The notes beneath the pieces were generated by a model. It saw nothing but the letters and a program-made list of their open reading frames with translations. It was not told the DNA's origin and did not search any database. DNA of 64,000 bases from VSJD01 sp041653875 (lineage in GTDB: Bacteria > Verrucomicrobiota > Kiritimatiellia > JAAZAB01), in the NCBI GenBank assembly GCA_041653875.1, contig JBAZEM010000015.1:5588-69587 (forward strand), written 5' to 3'. Within the stretch, counting starts at the first letter, position 1. Every line of letters starts with the position of its first letter. Shown one piece after another: positions 9,658-18,184 of this stretch. Both the position numbers and the translations under genes were made by a program.

Positions 9658-9780
9658 AATCCAAATTCGAAATCCGAATATCGAAATCCGAAACAAATTC
9701 GAATAATCGAACAAACCGAATTCAAACAAGATTGTTTTGGTTATTTAATATTCGGGCTTTGATATTGTTTCGGATTTATT
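9658..9780. repeat. facing word-repeat arms (AATCCGAA type)
   Basis: Direct repeats of AAATTCGAA/AATCCGAA/TCGAAATCC at 9658-9720 face a degenerate inverted arm (TATTCGGG, TTTCGGATT) at 9745-9780. The second arm lies inside the 3' end of the next gene and encodes its last residues. Confidence 0.55.
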
Positions 9781-10127
9781 ATTCGCTGCCGGGCCTGGCG
9801 GCGGGCATACACGACGATATCCACCAGGGCCGCCAGATAGATCAGGACCGCCAGCCCGAACCAGGTCAACACCTTGACGATGGAAATTTCCCGGAAAACA
9901 TCGCCGCCGCCCTTTTCCGCGAAATCCAGACTGACCCGCAAATTCATCGCCAGCGGCGCGATCGCGGCCGCCAGCATCATGACCAGACAGGCTAAGAACG
10001 CCACGAGATACAGCGCGCCCGAAATCCAGCGGCGCTGGGCAAAATGCCCTGCGCCCGGGCAAACCGCCGCCGAAAGAAATATGGCCATGCGCGCGAAGGA
10101 GCCGGATGTGCTGTTTTCGATCGGCAT
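9741..10127 (-). CDS. small membrane protein, unknown
   Basis: 128-residue protein with three hydrophobic segments (about residues 10-27, 35-58 and 88-108), consistent with a small integral membrane protein. I do not recognise a family. The start at 10127 is preferred over 10142 because GGGAG sits 8 bases upstream of it. The C-terminal stretch INPKQYQSPNIK is encoded by the word repeat at 9745-9780, so the native end was probably shorter. It lies upstream of nadB on the same strand. Confidence 0.6.
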   Translation of the reverse strand: MPIENSTSGSFARMAIFLSAAVCPGAGHFAQRRWISGALYLVAFLACLVMMLAAAIAPLAMNLRVSLDFAEKGGGDVFREISIVKVLTWFGLAVLIYLAALVDIVVYARRQARQRIINPKQYQSPNIK

Positions 10128-10143
10128 AGCGTCTGCTCCCATG

Positions 10144-10208
10144 AAAATAGCCGACGTAAAGTCGGCTCTACCCTGTGCATCATAGTAGAGCCGGTTTTAT
10201 ACCGGCTA
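10144..10208. repeat. palindromic repeat (AGCCGACGTAAAGTCGGCT family)
   Basis: Two hairpins in series: ATAGCCGACGTAAAGTCGGCT, then TAGAGCCGGTTTTATACCGGCTA. The same design recurs in opposite orientation at 62663-62756, where the two hairpins are separated by the CCGCC/GGCGG palindrome. Confidence 0.7.
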
Positions 10209-10272
10209 TGACTTTGCTTTCAATCCATTAAATTCATCCCCGCCGCAGGCGGCAACTTGTTCATTTCCCCCA

Positions 10273-11529
10273 TTATCCCGGCGCCCCCGCCGCCGGCGAT
10301 TGATGGCGTTTTTCCACCAAAACCTCGTGAATCTTGGATCGCCTGATTTTGCGCACGACGAACACCAGATCCGCGAACGGGATCGCGCGCTCAATGGGCG
10401 GCAGATTCTTATATAAAGCGCACAGCCAATCGTTCAAACTGGTTGGCAGATCCGGCAGATCGAACCTGGTTTTCTGCTTAAGCTCCGCCAGACTCACGCC
10501 GCCGCCGGCCAGGAAGCGGATTTCCGAAATCGGGATGACGTGGCCGGGCAGAGCATCGTATTCGTCTTCCAAGTCGCCGACAATGGCTTCCACCACGTCT
10601 TCCAGCGTCACCAGTCCCACGGTTTTGGCCTGCTCGTTCCGGACGACCGCCATGTGCTGGTAGCCGCGGGTCAACTCCTTCAGCAGGTCGGGCACCAGCA
10701 GCGTGGCGTTCACCGTCAGCACCGGCCGCGCGATGCCCTTTAGCGAGGGATCCGCGGGATTGATCTGCAGGGCGCTGACAATATCCTTGACGTTCACGTA
10801 ACCGACGATCGCGTCCAGATTGCCGTCCTGCGCAAGGATATAGCGGGTATGATGATGGATATGCGCCTCAATCAGGGCCTCGGCCATGCTCATGGCGGTG
10901 GAGAGGAACTTGATTTCGCCGCGCCCGACCATGATATCCCGGACCCGGGCCTGCGAGAGCTTGATACTGCGCGCGACGATATCCACCTGCTCGCGCGAAA
11001 TCAGCTTGTTGACAGAGGCGTAGCGGGCCAACAGGGTGATTTCGTTCAAGGCATCCGTTGTCGATCTATATATTGCGCCCCGCAGGAAAGGCCGGTTGAT
11101 CCGTTCCAACATAAACACCAGGGGGCTGAGGAAATGAACCATATAAGCCAATGGCCCGGCGATAATGCCGGCGACAAACCGGTTGTGCAATACGCCCAGC
11201 GTTTTCGGAAGATATTCGGACCATTGAATAACCGCCAGGGAAAAAACGAAGGAAAACAAACCGATCCACTTGCTCCCGAACAAATCGCTGAATATGGCCC
11301 CCGCGACGGCCGCTCCGATGATATTGGCGAAATTATTGACAATCAAAATGGCCGCAATCGGCTTTTGAACGCCTTCTTTCATCTGTTTCAGGAGTTGGCC
11401 GGCCCGCGGTTTTTTCTCGGACAGGGCCGCCAAATCGGCCATGGAAAGACTTAGCAAACAGGCTTCCGAAAGCGAGCACAGGAACGATATGCCCATCGAA
11501 ACCACAATGGTAATAATCAATAATGTCAT
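10273..11529 (-). CDS. CNNM/CorC-type transporter-like protein (DUF21 + CBS pair)
   Basis: Member of the CNNM/HlyC-CorC family, associated with divalent-cation efflux; the exact substrate is unknown. The 418-residue protein has an N-terminal DUF21 membrane domain with about four helices (residues 1-190; the SEACLLSLS and NNFANIIGAA region is typical) and a cytoplasmic CBS pair (about 200-325). A CorC/HlyC-type C-terminal domain follows (FADLVFVVRKIRRSKIHEV). Only a weak ribosome site (CGGGG) precedes the ATG. Confidence 0.85.
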   Translation of the reverse strand: MTLLIITIVVSMGISFLCSLSEACLLSLSMADLAALSEKKPRAGQLLKQMKEGVQKPIAAILIVNNFANIIGAAVAGAIFSDLFGSKWIGLFSFVFSLAVIQWSEYLPKTLGVLHNRFVAGIIAGPLAYMVHFLSPLVFMLERINRPFLRGAIYRSTTDALNEITLLARYASVNKLISREQVDIVARSIKLSQARVRDIMVGRGEIKFLSTAMSMAEALIEAHIHHHTRYILAQDGNLDAIVGYVNVKDIVSALQINPADPSLKGIARPVLTVNATLLVPDLLKELTRGYQHMAVVRNEQAKTVGLVTLEDVVEAIVGDLEDEYDALPGHVIPISEIRFLAGGGVSLAELKQKTRFDLPDLPTSLNDWLCALYKNLPPIERAIPFADLVFVVRKIRRSKIHEVLVEKRHQSPAAGAPG

Positions 11530-11875
11530 CGAATGCCCCGGCCTTCCCTCACGTTAAAACTGCGTCATGAGACTAACATAGCAGGCAACCCGCTGCAAGA
11601 AATACGATCAAATTGGCGGTTCCATGAAATGGCAATGGATTATTTCTTTAAGGCGCCAAACAGGTCGCACCCTTTGAGGAGCATGACGACATCGAGTCAT
11701 TGCCTGAAATCAAGCAGGGAAAAACCGGCGAATCGGCCCGTTTTTAGACTTGCATCCCTGCGCCACTTCCGGCACCTTGATTCTCATCAAGGTAGAATCC
11801 CGGTTGATTTTTCAGGACGTTTGTTGCGCCCGTCTTACAGGCGCCTTTTCATCGATCGCGAAGGAGGGTGACGAA
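11530..11875. other. 346-base intergenic region before the trehalose gene
   Basis: No gene is seen. It holds a degenerate repeat (11658-11730) related to 14981-15055 and a perfect 8-bp inverted repeat, ACCTTGAT-TCTC-ATCAAGGT, at 11774-11793 that could be an operator or a leader hairpin. No convincing promoter was found. Confidence 0.5.
11658..11730 (+). repeat. degenerate direct repeat flanking the trehalose block, copy 1
   Basis: AAACAGGTCGCACCCTTTGA...TCAAGCAGGGAAAA matches AAACAGGTCACACCCTTTAA...TCAAGCAGAGAAAA at 14981-15055 in the same orientation. The middle has diverged. Confidence 0.5.
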
Positions 11876-14122
11876 TTGAGATTGCTGATATTATCGAACC
11901 GGCTTCAGGTTACGGTTTCGGAAACAAACAACTCGATTTCGATCCAGCCGTCAAGCGGCGGACTTGTTAGCGGCATGAGCGCATACTTGTCCTCGTTAAC
12001 GGATGTCGATTATCTCTGGGTCGGCTGGCCTGGAAGCTCGAATTTTTCCAACCCTGACGCCATTAAAAACGAATTGATCGCCAAATATCATTCATGGCCT
12101 GTCTTTGTGGAAGAAAGCACGATGGATTTGTTTTATAACGGCTTCTGCAATAAAACCTTGTGGCCGCTGTTTCATTATTTCCCGGGTCTAACGATGTATG
12201 ACGAAAAAATGTGGGAGAATTACAAGGAGGTCAACACGCGGTTTGCCGAAGAAGTGTCAAGCATCATTCGGCCGGGCGACGTGGTCTGGATTCATGATTA
12301 TCATTTCATGCTCGCCCCGAAATTGATCCGAAACGCGAACCCGGATGTTCCTGTCGGTTTTTTCCTGCACATTCCGTTCCCGTCGTATGAAATATTCCGG
12401 CTTCTCCCGCGAAAATGGGGCAAGGAAATACTGGAAGGACTTTTAGACGCCGACCTTGTCGGCTTCCATACACGTGATTATACCCAGTATTTTTTGCGTT
12501 GTGTATTGCGCATTCTGGGGTTCAACCACGACATGGGATTAATTAATCTTCCACACAAACTGACAAAAGCCGACACCTTCCCGATGGGCATTGATTATGA
12601 AAAATATCATCATGCGGCGAATCTCAGCGGCGTTGAGCAGGAGAAAGCCGCCTTAAAAAAGAAGCTGCAAAACCTGAAAGTTATTTTCGCGGTTGACAGG
12701 CAGGATTACACAAAAGGAATCGCGAACCGACTGGAAGGTTACGAATTGTTTTTAAAGAAGAATCCCGAGTGGCGCCAAAAAGTTCAGCTGATCATGATTG
12801 TTGTGCCGTCAAGGATCGGCGTCGAGGATTACCGGAAGGCAAAAGACGTTTTCAATCGGATTGTCGGAAACATAAACAGCGTCTACGGGGATGTATACTG
12901 GACGCCCATTATCTACCAATACAAAGCCATTCCGTTTGAACAGCTTATTGCTCTTTACAATATCAGCAATGTCGGATTGATTACCCCGCTCCGCGACGGG
13001 ATGAACCTGGTTGCCAAAGAATATATTGCGGCGCAGAAAGAAAAACAGGGGGTTCTGGTCTTAAGTGAAATGGCGGGCGCCGCCATGGAACTCGGCGAAG
13101 CCGTTATTATCAACCCCAGCAATCGCGAAGAGATCGCGGAGGGAATAAAAACAGCGCTTGAAATGCCGGCTTCCGAACAAGCCGGGCGGATGACGGCCAT
13201 GCAGGAGCGTTTGAAAAACAATGACGTGTCGAAATGGGCGCGGAATTTTTTAATGGAACTGGACAACGTGAATAGTGAACAAAAGAAATACGGGGCCTTG
13301 TTGCTCGAAGGCCCCCCCCTGGACGCGCTGCTTGACCAGTATCGCCGCGCTCAAAAGCGAATCATATTTCTGGATTACGACGGAACGCTGGCGCCGTTTG
13401 CCAAAACCCCTTCGGAAGCCGCGCCGAGCCATAAATTATTAAGAATCATCAAACTATGCTCGCTCGATCCAACACTCACCCTCGTGATTATAAGCGGGAG
13501 AAATAAAGAAGATCTCCAGAACTGGTTCGGCAAGTTCAATGTAATCCTCGTATCAGAGCACGGCGCCTGGATCCGGAAGCCTAAAGCAGCATGGACGCTT
13601 GCAAAGCATTTGAATAACGACTGGAAGCCCGCAATATTAAAGATTCTTAATACGTACAGAGAGCGGCTGCCACAATCCTTTATCGAGGCAAAGGAGTACG
13701 GCGTTGCATGGCATTTCCGAAATTCCAACAACTTGCTGAGCGAGATCCGGGTCAAAGAATTCGTGGATGACATGACGCATTTCACCGCCCGAAACGAAAT
13801 TGAGGTGTTAATGGGCAACAAAGTCGTGGAGATAAAATGTTCCGGGATAAGCAAAGGCGAGACGGCCAGGCAGCTTCTTTCGGAAACTACGTATGATTTT
13901 ATCTTGGCGGCCGGGGACGACGCGACCGACGAGTCGCTTTTTCATATCCTTCCGCAAGGGTCTTTTACCATTAAAATAGGGATACAAATGTCTTACGCAA
14001 ATTATTACCTCCACTCCAGCCGCGAGCTGTTAACCGTCCTGGCGCAAATCGTTAATTATAACGACAAAAATGAGTTTATCCGCAAAATCCTGGATTTTTT
14101 TAAAAAAGATGGAATATACTAA
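11876..14122 (+). CDS. trehalose-6-phosphate synthase/phosphatase fusion (OtsA-OtsB)
   Basis: Makes trehalose from UDP-glucose and glucose-6-phosphate in two steps on one chain. The 748-residue protein has an N-terminal GT20 synthase (about 1-470; LILSNRLQVTV, WIHDYHFMLAPKLIR, VDRQDYTKGI, TPLRDGMNLVAKEY) and a C-terminal HAD phosphatase with FLDYDGTLAPF and GDDATDESLF. The TTG at 11876 is the start because GAAGGAGG lies 8 bases upstream and it gives the canonical MRLLILSNRL N-terminus. The gene is visibly AT-richer than its neighbours, suggesting transfer. Its TAA stop is supplied by the first bases of the 127-bp element at 14117. Confidence 0.93.
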   Translation: MRLLILSNRLQVTVSETNNSISIQPSSGGLVSGMSAYLSSLTDVDYLWVGWPGSSNFSNPDAIKNELIAKYHSWPVFVEESTMDLFYNGFCNKTLWPLFHYFPGLTMYDEKMWENYKEVNTRFAEEVSSIIRPGDVVWIHDYHFMLAPKLIRNANPDVPVGFFLHIPFPSYEIFRLLPRKWGKEILEGLLDADLVGFHTRDYTQYFLRCVLRILGFNHDMGLINLPHKLTKADTFPMGIDYEKYHHAANLSGVEQEKAALKKKLQNLKVIFAVDRQDYTKGIANRLEGYELFLKKNPEWRQKVQLIMIVVPSRIGVEDYRKAKDVFNRIVGNINSVYGDVYWTPIIYQYKAIPFEQLIALYNISNVGLITPLRDGMNLVAKEYIAAQKEKQGVLVLSEMAGAAMELGEAVIINPSNREEIAEGIKTALEMPASEQAGRMTAMQERLKNNDVSKWARNFLMELDNVNSEQKKYGALLLEGPPLDALLDQYRRAQKRIIFLDYDGTLAPFAKTPSEAAPSHKLLRIIKLCSLDPTLTLVIISGRNKEDLQNWFGKFNVILVSEHGAWIRKPKAAWTLAKHLNNDWKPAILKILNTYRERLPQSFIEAKEYGVAWHFRNSNNLLSEIRVKEFVDDMTHFTARNEIEVLMGNKVVEIKCSGISKGETARQLLSETTYDFILAAGDDATDESLFHILPQGSFTIKIGIQMSYANYYLHSSRELLTVLAQIVNYNDKNEFIRKILDFFKKDGIY

Positions 14123-14243
14123 CGTTCTCATAATAGTCCAGACGTGAAATTGCCGCCGGTTTACACCGGCGGCTACGTAGCCGCGCCTGTGAAGGCGTGG
14201 CTCTTCCAAGACCATGTCCAGTCTATTTCGGGAATGTTAATAA
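14117..14243. mobile_element. 127-bp MITE-like element, copy 1
   Basis: Matches 47706-47832 with a single mismatch. The termini are imperfect inverted repeats: TACTAACGTTC at one end, TTATTAACATTC read from the other. Inside are two hairpins, GCCGCCGGT-TTAC-ACCGGCGGC and GCCGCGCC-6N-GGCGTGGC. It encodes no protein. It overlaps the stop codon of the trehalose gene. Confidence 0.8.
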
Positions 14244-14365
14244 CCGCCACGTCGGGTGTACATATCTCTCTCCAGGACGCGGGGAAGAAGGAAGAAAACG
14301 ATCCGTTCGGATCAGGGGATCAGAGAAGAAAAAGGATCTTTCAGATCGGCTGAAGAAGAGTCATT

Positions 14366-14545
14366 TCAAAACGGCGTTGACATAATACCGGATTCACGGG
14401 AAAAATCGGCGATCAGCTTCCCGAAAAATTCGATCTCAGAGGGGGCGCCGCCAATCGCAAACGTAACGACCGGCTTTTCTTTTGAGCATCCCGCCAGCAT
14501 GATCGTTGCAACGCACAGGCAAACAAACATTGGTTTCATTGTCAT
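14366..14545 (-). pseudogene. truncated solute-binding lipoprotein (ABC sugar-transport type)
   Basis: 59-residue remnant with a lipoprotein signal (MTMKPMFVCLCVATIMLAGC, lipobox LAGC) followed by a stretch that resembles the first strand of an extracellular sugar-binding protein (VVTFAIGGAPSEIEFFGKLI). It stops after about 40 mature residues, whereas intact family members have about 400. GGGAAG lies 7 bases before the ATG at 14545. It sits beside the trehalose gene, so a trehalose/maltose-type binding protein is plausible, but the family call rests on a short segment. Confidence 0.5.
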
Positions 14546-14579
14546 GAAGGAACTTCCCAAGAAACCGCGCGTTTACAGA

Positions 14580-14912
14580 CTATCGTCCGCCGGTCAATGC
14601 CAGCAGGTGAATGACGATCCAGGCAACCAGGGCGCCGGCGGTCAAACACAAGGCGTATCGCCGCCAGTGGGAGAGCGTGGCCGGCTCGCCGGTAACGGTA
14701 TCGCCGTGAAAGGAGCGGATATCCACCCAGCGTACGGCTGCCATTGCCGCAACGGTCAGCCAGTAGCCGAGATCGACCAGGGTTAGGCCATGCACGCGAT
14801 TATGGAAAATATACGTCAGACAAAGGAACAGAATGACGTTGCCAACGCCCATCCAGAAAAGACGGGTGAGGCAACCGGCGGCTGAAGTCTGTGGAACAGG
14901 CGATTGGACCAT
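14580..14912 (-). CDS. small membrane protein, unknown
   Basis: 110-residue protein with three hydrophobic stretches (roughly residues 17-37, 45-60 and 86-106) and no recognised family. The start at 14912 (MVQSPVPQ) has AGGAG close upstream; an ATG at 14927 would add five residues. It lies inside the repeat-bounded trehalose block, on the opposite strand to the trehalose gene and upstream of the truncated lipoprotein. Confidence 0.55.
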   Translation of the reverse strand: MVQSPVPQTSAAGCLTRLFWMGVGNVILFLCLTYIFHNRVHGLTLVDLGYWLTVAAMAAVRWVDIRSFHGDTVTGEPATLSHWRRYALCLTAGALVAWIVIHLLALTGGR

Positions 14913-14980
14913 GACACTCCTCTGCATATAACGTGCGTTATGCAGATGGCGGCCCGACCATCCAAATGCCTGTGGCCTAT

Positions 14981-15055
14981 AAACAGGTCACACCCTTTAA
15001 GTAAAAATGAAAGTATCAGGTCATCGCGCGGAGTCAAGCAGAGAAAATCGGCGCC
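14981..15055 (+). repeat. degenerate direct repeat flanking the trehalose block, copy 2
   Basis: Partner of 11658-11730, same orientation, about 3.3 kb away. Together the copies bracket the AT-rich trehalose gene, the lipoprotein remnant and the small membrane protein. Confidence 0.5.
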
Positions 15056-15125
15056 GGTCAAAATAATTTATCCGCAATCCAAGCGCTCGTTTTCTTCCGA
15101 TAAGGCAATCTGCGGGATTGGTTCT

Positions 15126-16250
15126 TCAGCGCAACAGCGACTGAAGATAGGACCAGATCTGGAACTCATTGCCCGCGGGGTGGTAAACCGCTCCCAGATA
15201 AACGTAGTAGTTGGGAATGAGAATCCCGATCAAGGCCGCCAGCAGGAGCAGTTTGCGCGTATGTTCGTAGAGCGCGTCCTGTTGGCGCTCGCGCAGCAGG
15301 CGGCAGGAATAGAAGATGCAATGGACGGCCGGCGCCCAGGCCAGCAGGGCGAAAACGCGGGTCGTGTCGAGACAAAAGAACGTGATGGCATAGAAGCCCA
15401 GTTGGGTCAGCGCAAAGACAATGAAATAGAGCCGGTTAAAACGATAGGCCGCCAGAATACATATCCCCAGGGCGATCCAAATGACATTGTGAAATGAAAA
15501 CAGTGTCATGGGCAGAAACGACAGGTTTTGGTTGATCCAGAACTTGAAATCCAGGGCCGCCGCGTGGCTCAATCGCGAATAGGTGTTGATGTCGAACAGA
15601 TGGAGAAAGCCCTGCACCGCCGCCATCCCCAGTCCCAGCGCCATGACCGCCGCCACGGGATGCCACCAGGTAATGCCTTTGTCTTTCGCCAACCGCCGCA
15701 GAACCAGGATGGAGGGAATGGCAAACAAGGCAATGGGATGATTGAAAGCGCAGACGACGCCAAGCAAGGCCAGGCCGATGATGGACGTCGTGAACAGTGC
15801 CAGGATGGTCGCGATAAACGTGATGCCGTCCGGCATTCCCAGCCAGGCCAGCAGCACCGTCGTTGCCGGATGGGCCTGCAGAAGGGCGAAAACGATAAAG
15901 GCCAGCGAATGCTCGAGCCGGTCGCGGCAGAAATACGCGAACAAACCGTAAGCGCCGATAATCAGGGCCAGGCAAAACAGATTGAATGAGAACCGCGAGA
16001 CCAGCCCCAGGTGATGCGCCACGATCGGCAGGAGCGGGGACTCCTGAAAATAGTTCTGCTCATGGACCTTGGTTTGTTCCACGTAGGGATTGGCGGCCAC
16101 CTGCCGGTAAAATTCGCGGGGCACGACACCGACGCCATATTGAACGAGCGTAAAACAGACCAAGAGCGAACACGCCAGGAAGAAGTGCGTCCGGGTGAAG
16201 TGCTGAATCCAGCGGTCAAGCCGCGAGCAGACTGTAAGTGTTTCGGGCAT
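15126..16250 (-). CDS. polytopic membrane protein, GT-C-like, unknown
   Basis: 374 residues with about ten hydrophobic segments. A periplasmic-type loop after the first helix contains REFYRQVAANPYVEQTKVHEQNYF. The layout resembles a GT-C glycosyltransferase, but no clear catalytic aspartate pair follows the first helix, so function is not assigned. It starts 5 bases after the stop of the 631-residue GT-C gene, so the two are almost certainly cotranscribed with the UbiA-type gene upstream. Confidence 0.65.
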   Translation of the reverse strand: MPETLTVCSRLDRWIQHFTRTHFFLACSLLVCFTLVQYGVGVVPREFYRQVAANPYVEQTKVHEQNYFQESPLLPIVAHHLGLVSRFSFNLFCLALIIGAYGLFAYFCRDRLEHSLAFIVFALLQAHPATTVLLAWLGMPDGITFIATILALFTTSIIGLALLGVVCAFNHPIALFAIPSILVLRRLAKDKGITWWHPVAAVMALGLGMAAVQGFLHLFDINTYSRLSHAAALDFKFWINQNLSFLPMTLFSFHNVIWIALGICILAAYRFNRLYFIVFALTQLGFYAITFFCLDTTRVFALLAWAPAVHCIFYSCRLLRERQQDALYEHTRKLLLLAALIGILIPNYYVYLGAVYHPAGNEFQIWSYLQSLLR

Positions 16251-16255
16251 GGCTG

Positions 16256-18151
16256 TTAATCCGGTCGTCTAACGCACTCAATCCCGTACACCCGCGCTTC
16301 CCCTGAGCCGCCAAAATGCACGCGCGGCTCGATCTCCGTAAAACGCGTGAGAGCGGAGTACCCTCCGGCAACGTCCGCAATGGCAACATGAACAACGGCG
16401 GTACCGCGCGGATGCGTCCCCCACACTACGGTTTGCCCCAGCACGCCGTTATTCGAGGGGCGCGCGACATCCAGCGTCACCGGCGCATTGGAACGACAAG
16501 CCGTTGTTGCGATATCGAAACGAAAATCATACCGCCCCGGACCCAACCGCAGCGTGCTCCCTGCGGCCATCCAATCGGCGCCGTTTGACGGCGCGCGCGC
16601 CACCCGAACCGGCCGGCCGGTCAAGGAATCGTTTTCATTCTGTCCGGTGAAACCGCCCATGTCAACTGCCCGGAAATAATGCCTGGGCAGATCATCGAAA
16701 TCCACCGGGTGCAAACGGTCCTCGTCGCCGCCACGGAGCATCCACAAGCGATGCGACGGGAATGCTTTCGCCAATTGGCGCTCACATCCAATTTCATATC
16801 GCACGACAATCGGGTCGCTGTCAATGCCCCGCTCATTGAACACCGTTTTCATCCCGCTATGGTCGAAGCCGATCCGATCCAATATGACCGCCGAACGCTC
16901 CGGCGCGCAACGAAGCGTGGCTTGAATGCGCGCCTCATATCGGCGATCCGCGTTCAACTTACAGCCCTCGACGCGCATGAAGGCCAAAGACAGGCCGGCC
17001 GCCGCGAGCGCAACCAGCACAGCGAGGTGCGCGCGCATCCGCGGCCAAGGCGCTCCCCACCGCCATAACCGGTCCACGCCCAAGGCGCTGCCCAGCACAA
17101 GCATGGGTAAGGTTTCATAATAATAATACGGCCCGATATTGTCCACGGTATTGGCATAAAACAGGATATAGCCCAGCCACACCGCAAGCGCGCCGGACAG
17201 CCACAAAGGCGTCCATTTCCAACGCCATCCTATCGACAACAGGCCGCCCGCAAGCGCCAGCGAACCGGGAAACCCCCACAACCAGCGATTCAAGAGGCGT
17301 AAACTTCGGCCAAGTTGCTCCACCCCCAGTTGCCAGGTATGATCCACGACCGGTCCGATGGAACGGCGGGGGCCGAACCCCAGGGCATCGCAGGGGTCGT
17401 AAAACAAATAGGCGGGCAAAAACGGATCGCCCGTGGTCCATGCGTTGTAAAGCAGAAAGAGCCCCCCGCCCACGGCGGCTGTCCCCGCAAACAGGGCGCA
17501 CCCTGTCCAGGCGCTTCTGTCGCGCTTGCTCCAAAGATGCGCCAGCGCCGCCAGTCCAAAGGGCACGGCCAAAAGCACGCCTGTATAAGGACGGATCAGA
17601 TAAAGCCACCCCCACCCCACGCCCGCCCAGGCGGCATACCGGACCTGACCGGTGGTCATCCATGACACAAGGCCCCATATCGTCAGACACGTCATCGCAA
17701 ACCCGCTGGTATGACTTAACAAAGTTCCCTGCATAAACAGAAACCACGGCGAAAGCAGGAGGAGAAACCCCGGCAGAAACACGGGCAATCGCAACCGGAG
17801 CGCGGCGCCGGTCAGCCACCACATACCAAGCGCCGCCGCAAGGGAACTCATCAGGCGGGGAACGCCTATCGCCGCGCCGGGCATCAACCAGAGGGGATGT
17901 CCGGGAGAATAACGCGAAAGCCACCCGATCCGGTCGCTGAGAATGATCATCTCGTGATCGAACAAGTGCGGCAAAGGCGGCAAAGGCCGGGCCAAGGCGC
18001 CCTCCAGGAAAAGACGCGCCTGAAACAGATAGCTGTTCTCGTCGGTGGTAAAAGGAGAATCGAGAAAAATGACCCGTCCGATAATAAAAGGGACAACCCC
18101 GGCCAGCAGCGCAAAAACAATGCGCAATGTTGTTGAGAACGACAATTTCAT
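16256..18151 (-). CDS. GT-C family glycosyltransferase (ArnT/PMT-like)
   Basis: 631-residue integral membrane protein. After the first helix comes the acidic motif FTTDENSYLFQARLF, typical of GT-C enzymes that use polyprenyl-phosphate sugars. About ten more helices follow, then a soluble C-terminal domain (about 400-631). It probably moves a sugar from a lipid-linked donor onto an envelope glycan. The donor may be made by the UbiA-type protein encoded just upstream (33 bases between them). Exact donor and acceptor are unknown. Confidence 0.75.
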   Translation of the reverse strand: MKLSFSTTLRIVFALLAGVVPFIIGRVIFLDSPFTTDENSYLFQARLFLEGALARPLPPLPHLFDHEMIILSDRIGWLSRYSPGHPLWLMPGAAIGVPRLMSSLAAALGMWWLTGAALRLRLPVFLPGFLLLLSPWFLFMQGTLLSHTSGFAMTCLTIWGLVSWMTTGQVRYAAWAGVGWGWLYLIRPYTGVLLAVPFGLAALAHLWSKRDRSAWTGCALFAGTAAVGGGLFLLYNAWTTGDPFLPAYLFYDPCDALGFGPRRSIGPVVDHTWQLGVEQLGRSLRLLNRWLWGFPGSLALAGGLLSIGWRWKWTPLWLSGALAVWLGYILFYANTVDNIGPYYYYETLPMLVLGSALGVDRLWRWGAPWPRMRAHLAVLVALAAAGLSLAFMRVEGCKLNADRRYEARIQATLRCAPERSAVILDRIGFDHSGMKTVFNERGIDSDPIVVRYEIGCERQLAKAFPSHRLWMLRGGDEDRLHPVDFDDLPRHYFRAVDMGGFTGQNENDSLTGRPVRVARAPSNGADWMAAGSTLRLGPGRYDFRFDIATTACRSNAPVTLDVARPSNNGVLGQTVVWGTHPRGTAVVHVAIADVAGGYSALTRFTEIEPRVHFGGSGEARVYGIECVRRPD

Positions 18152-18184
18152 GCGTTTGAATTGAGCGGGTGGTTTTCAGGTTGC

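Noticed and set aside
14117..14243. Small RNA gene in two copies
   Set aside because: The near-identical 127 bases have inverted termini and one copy overlaps a stop codon, which fits a transposable element better; no promoter was found inside.
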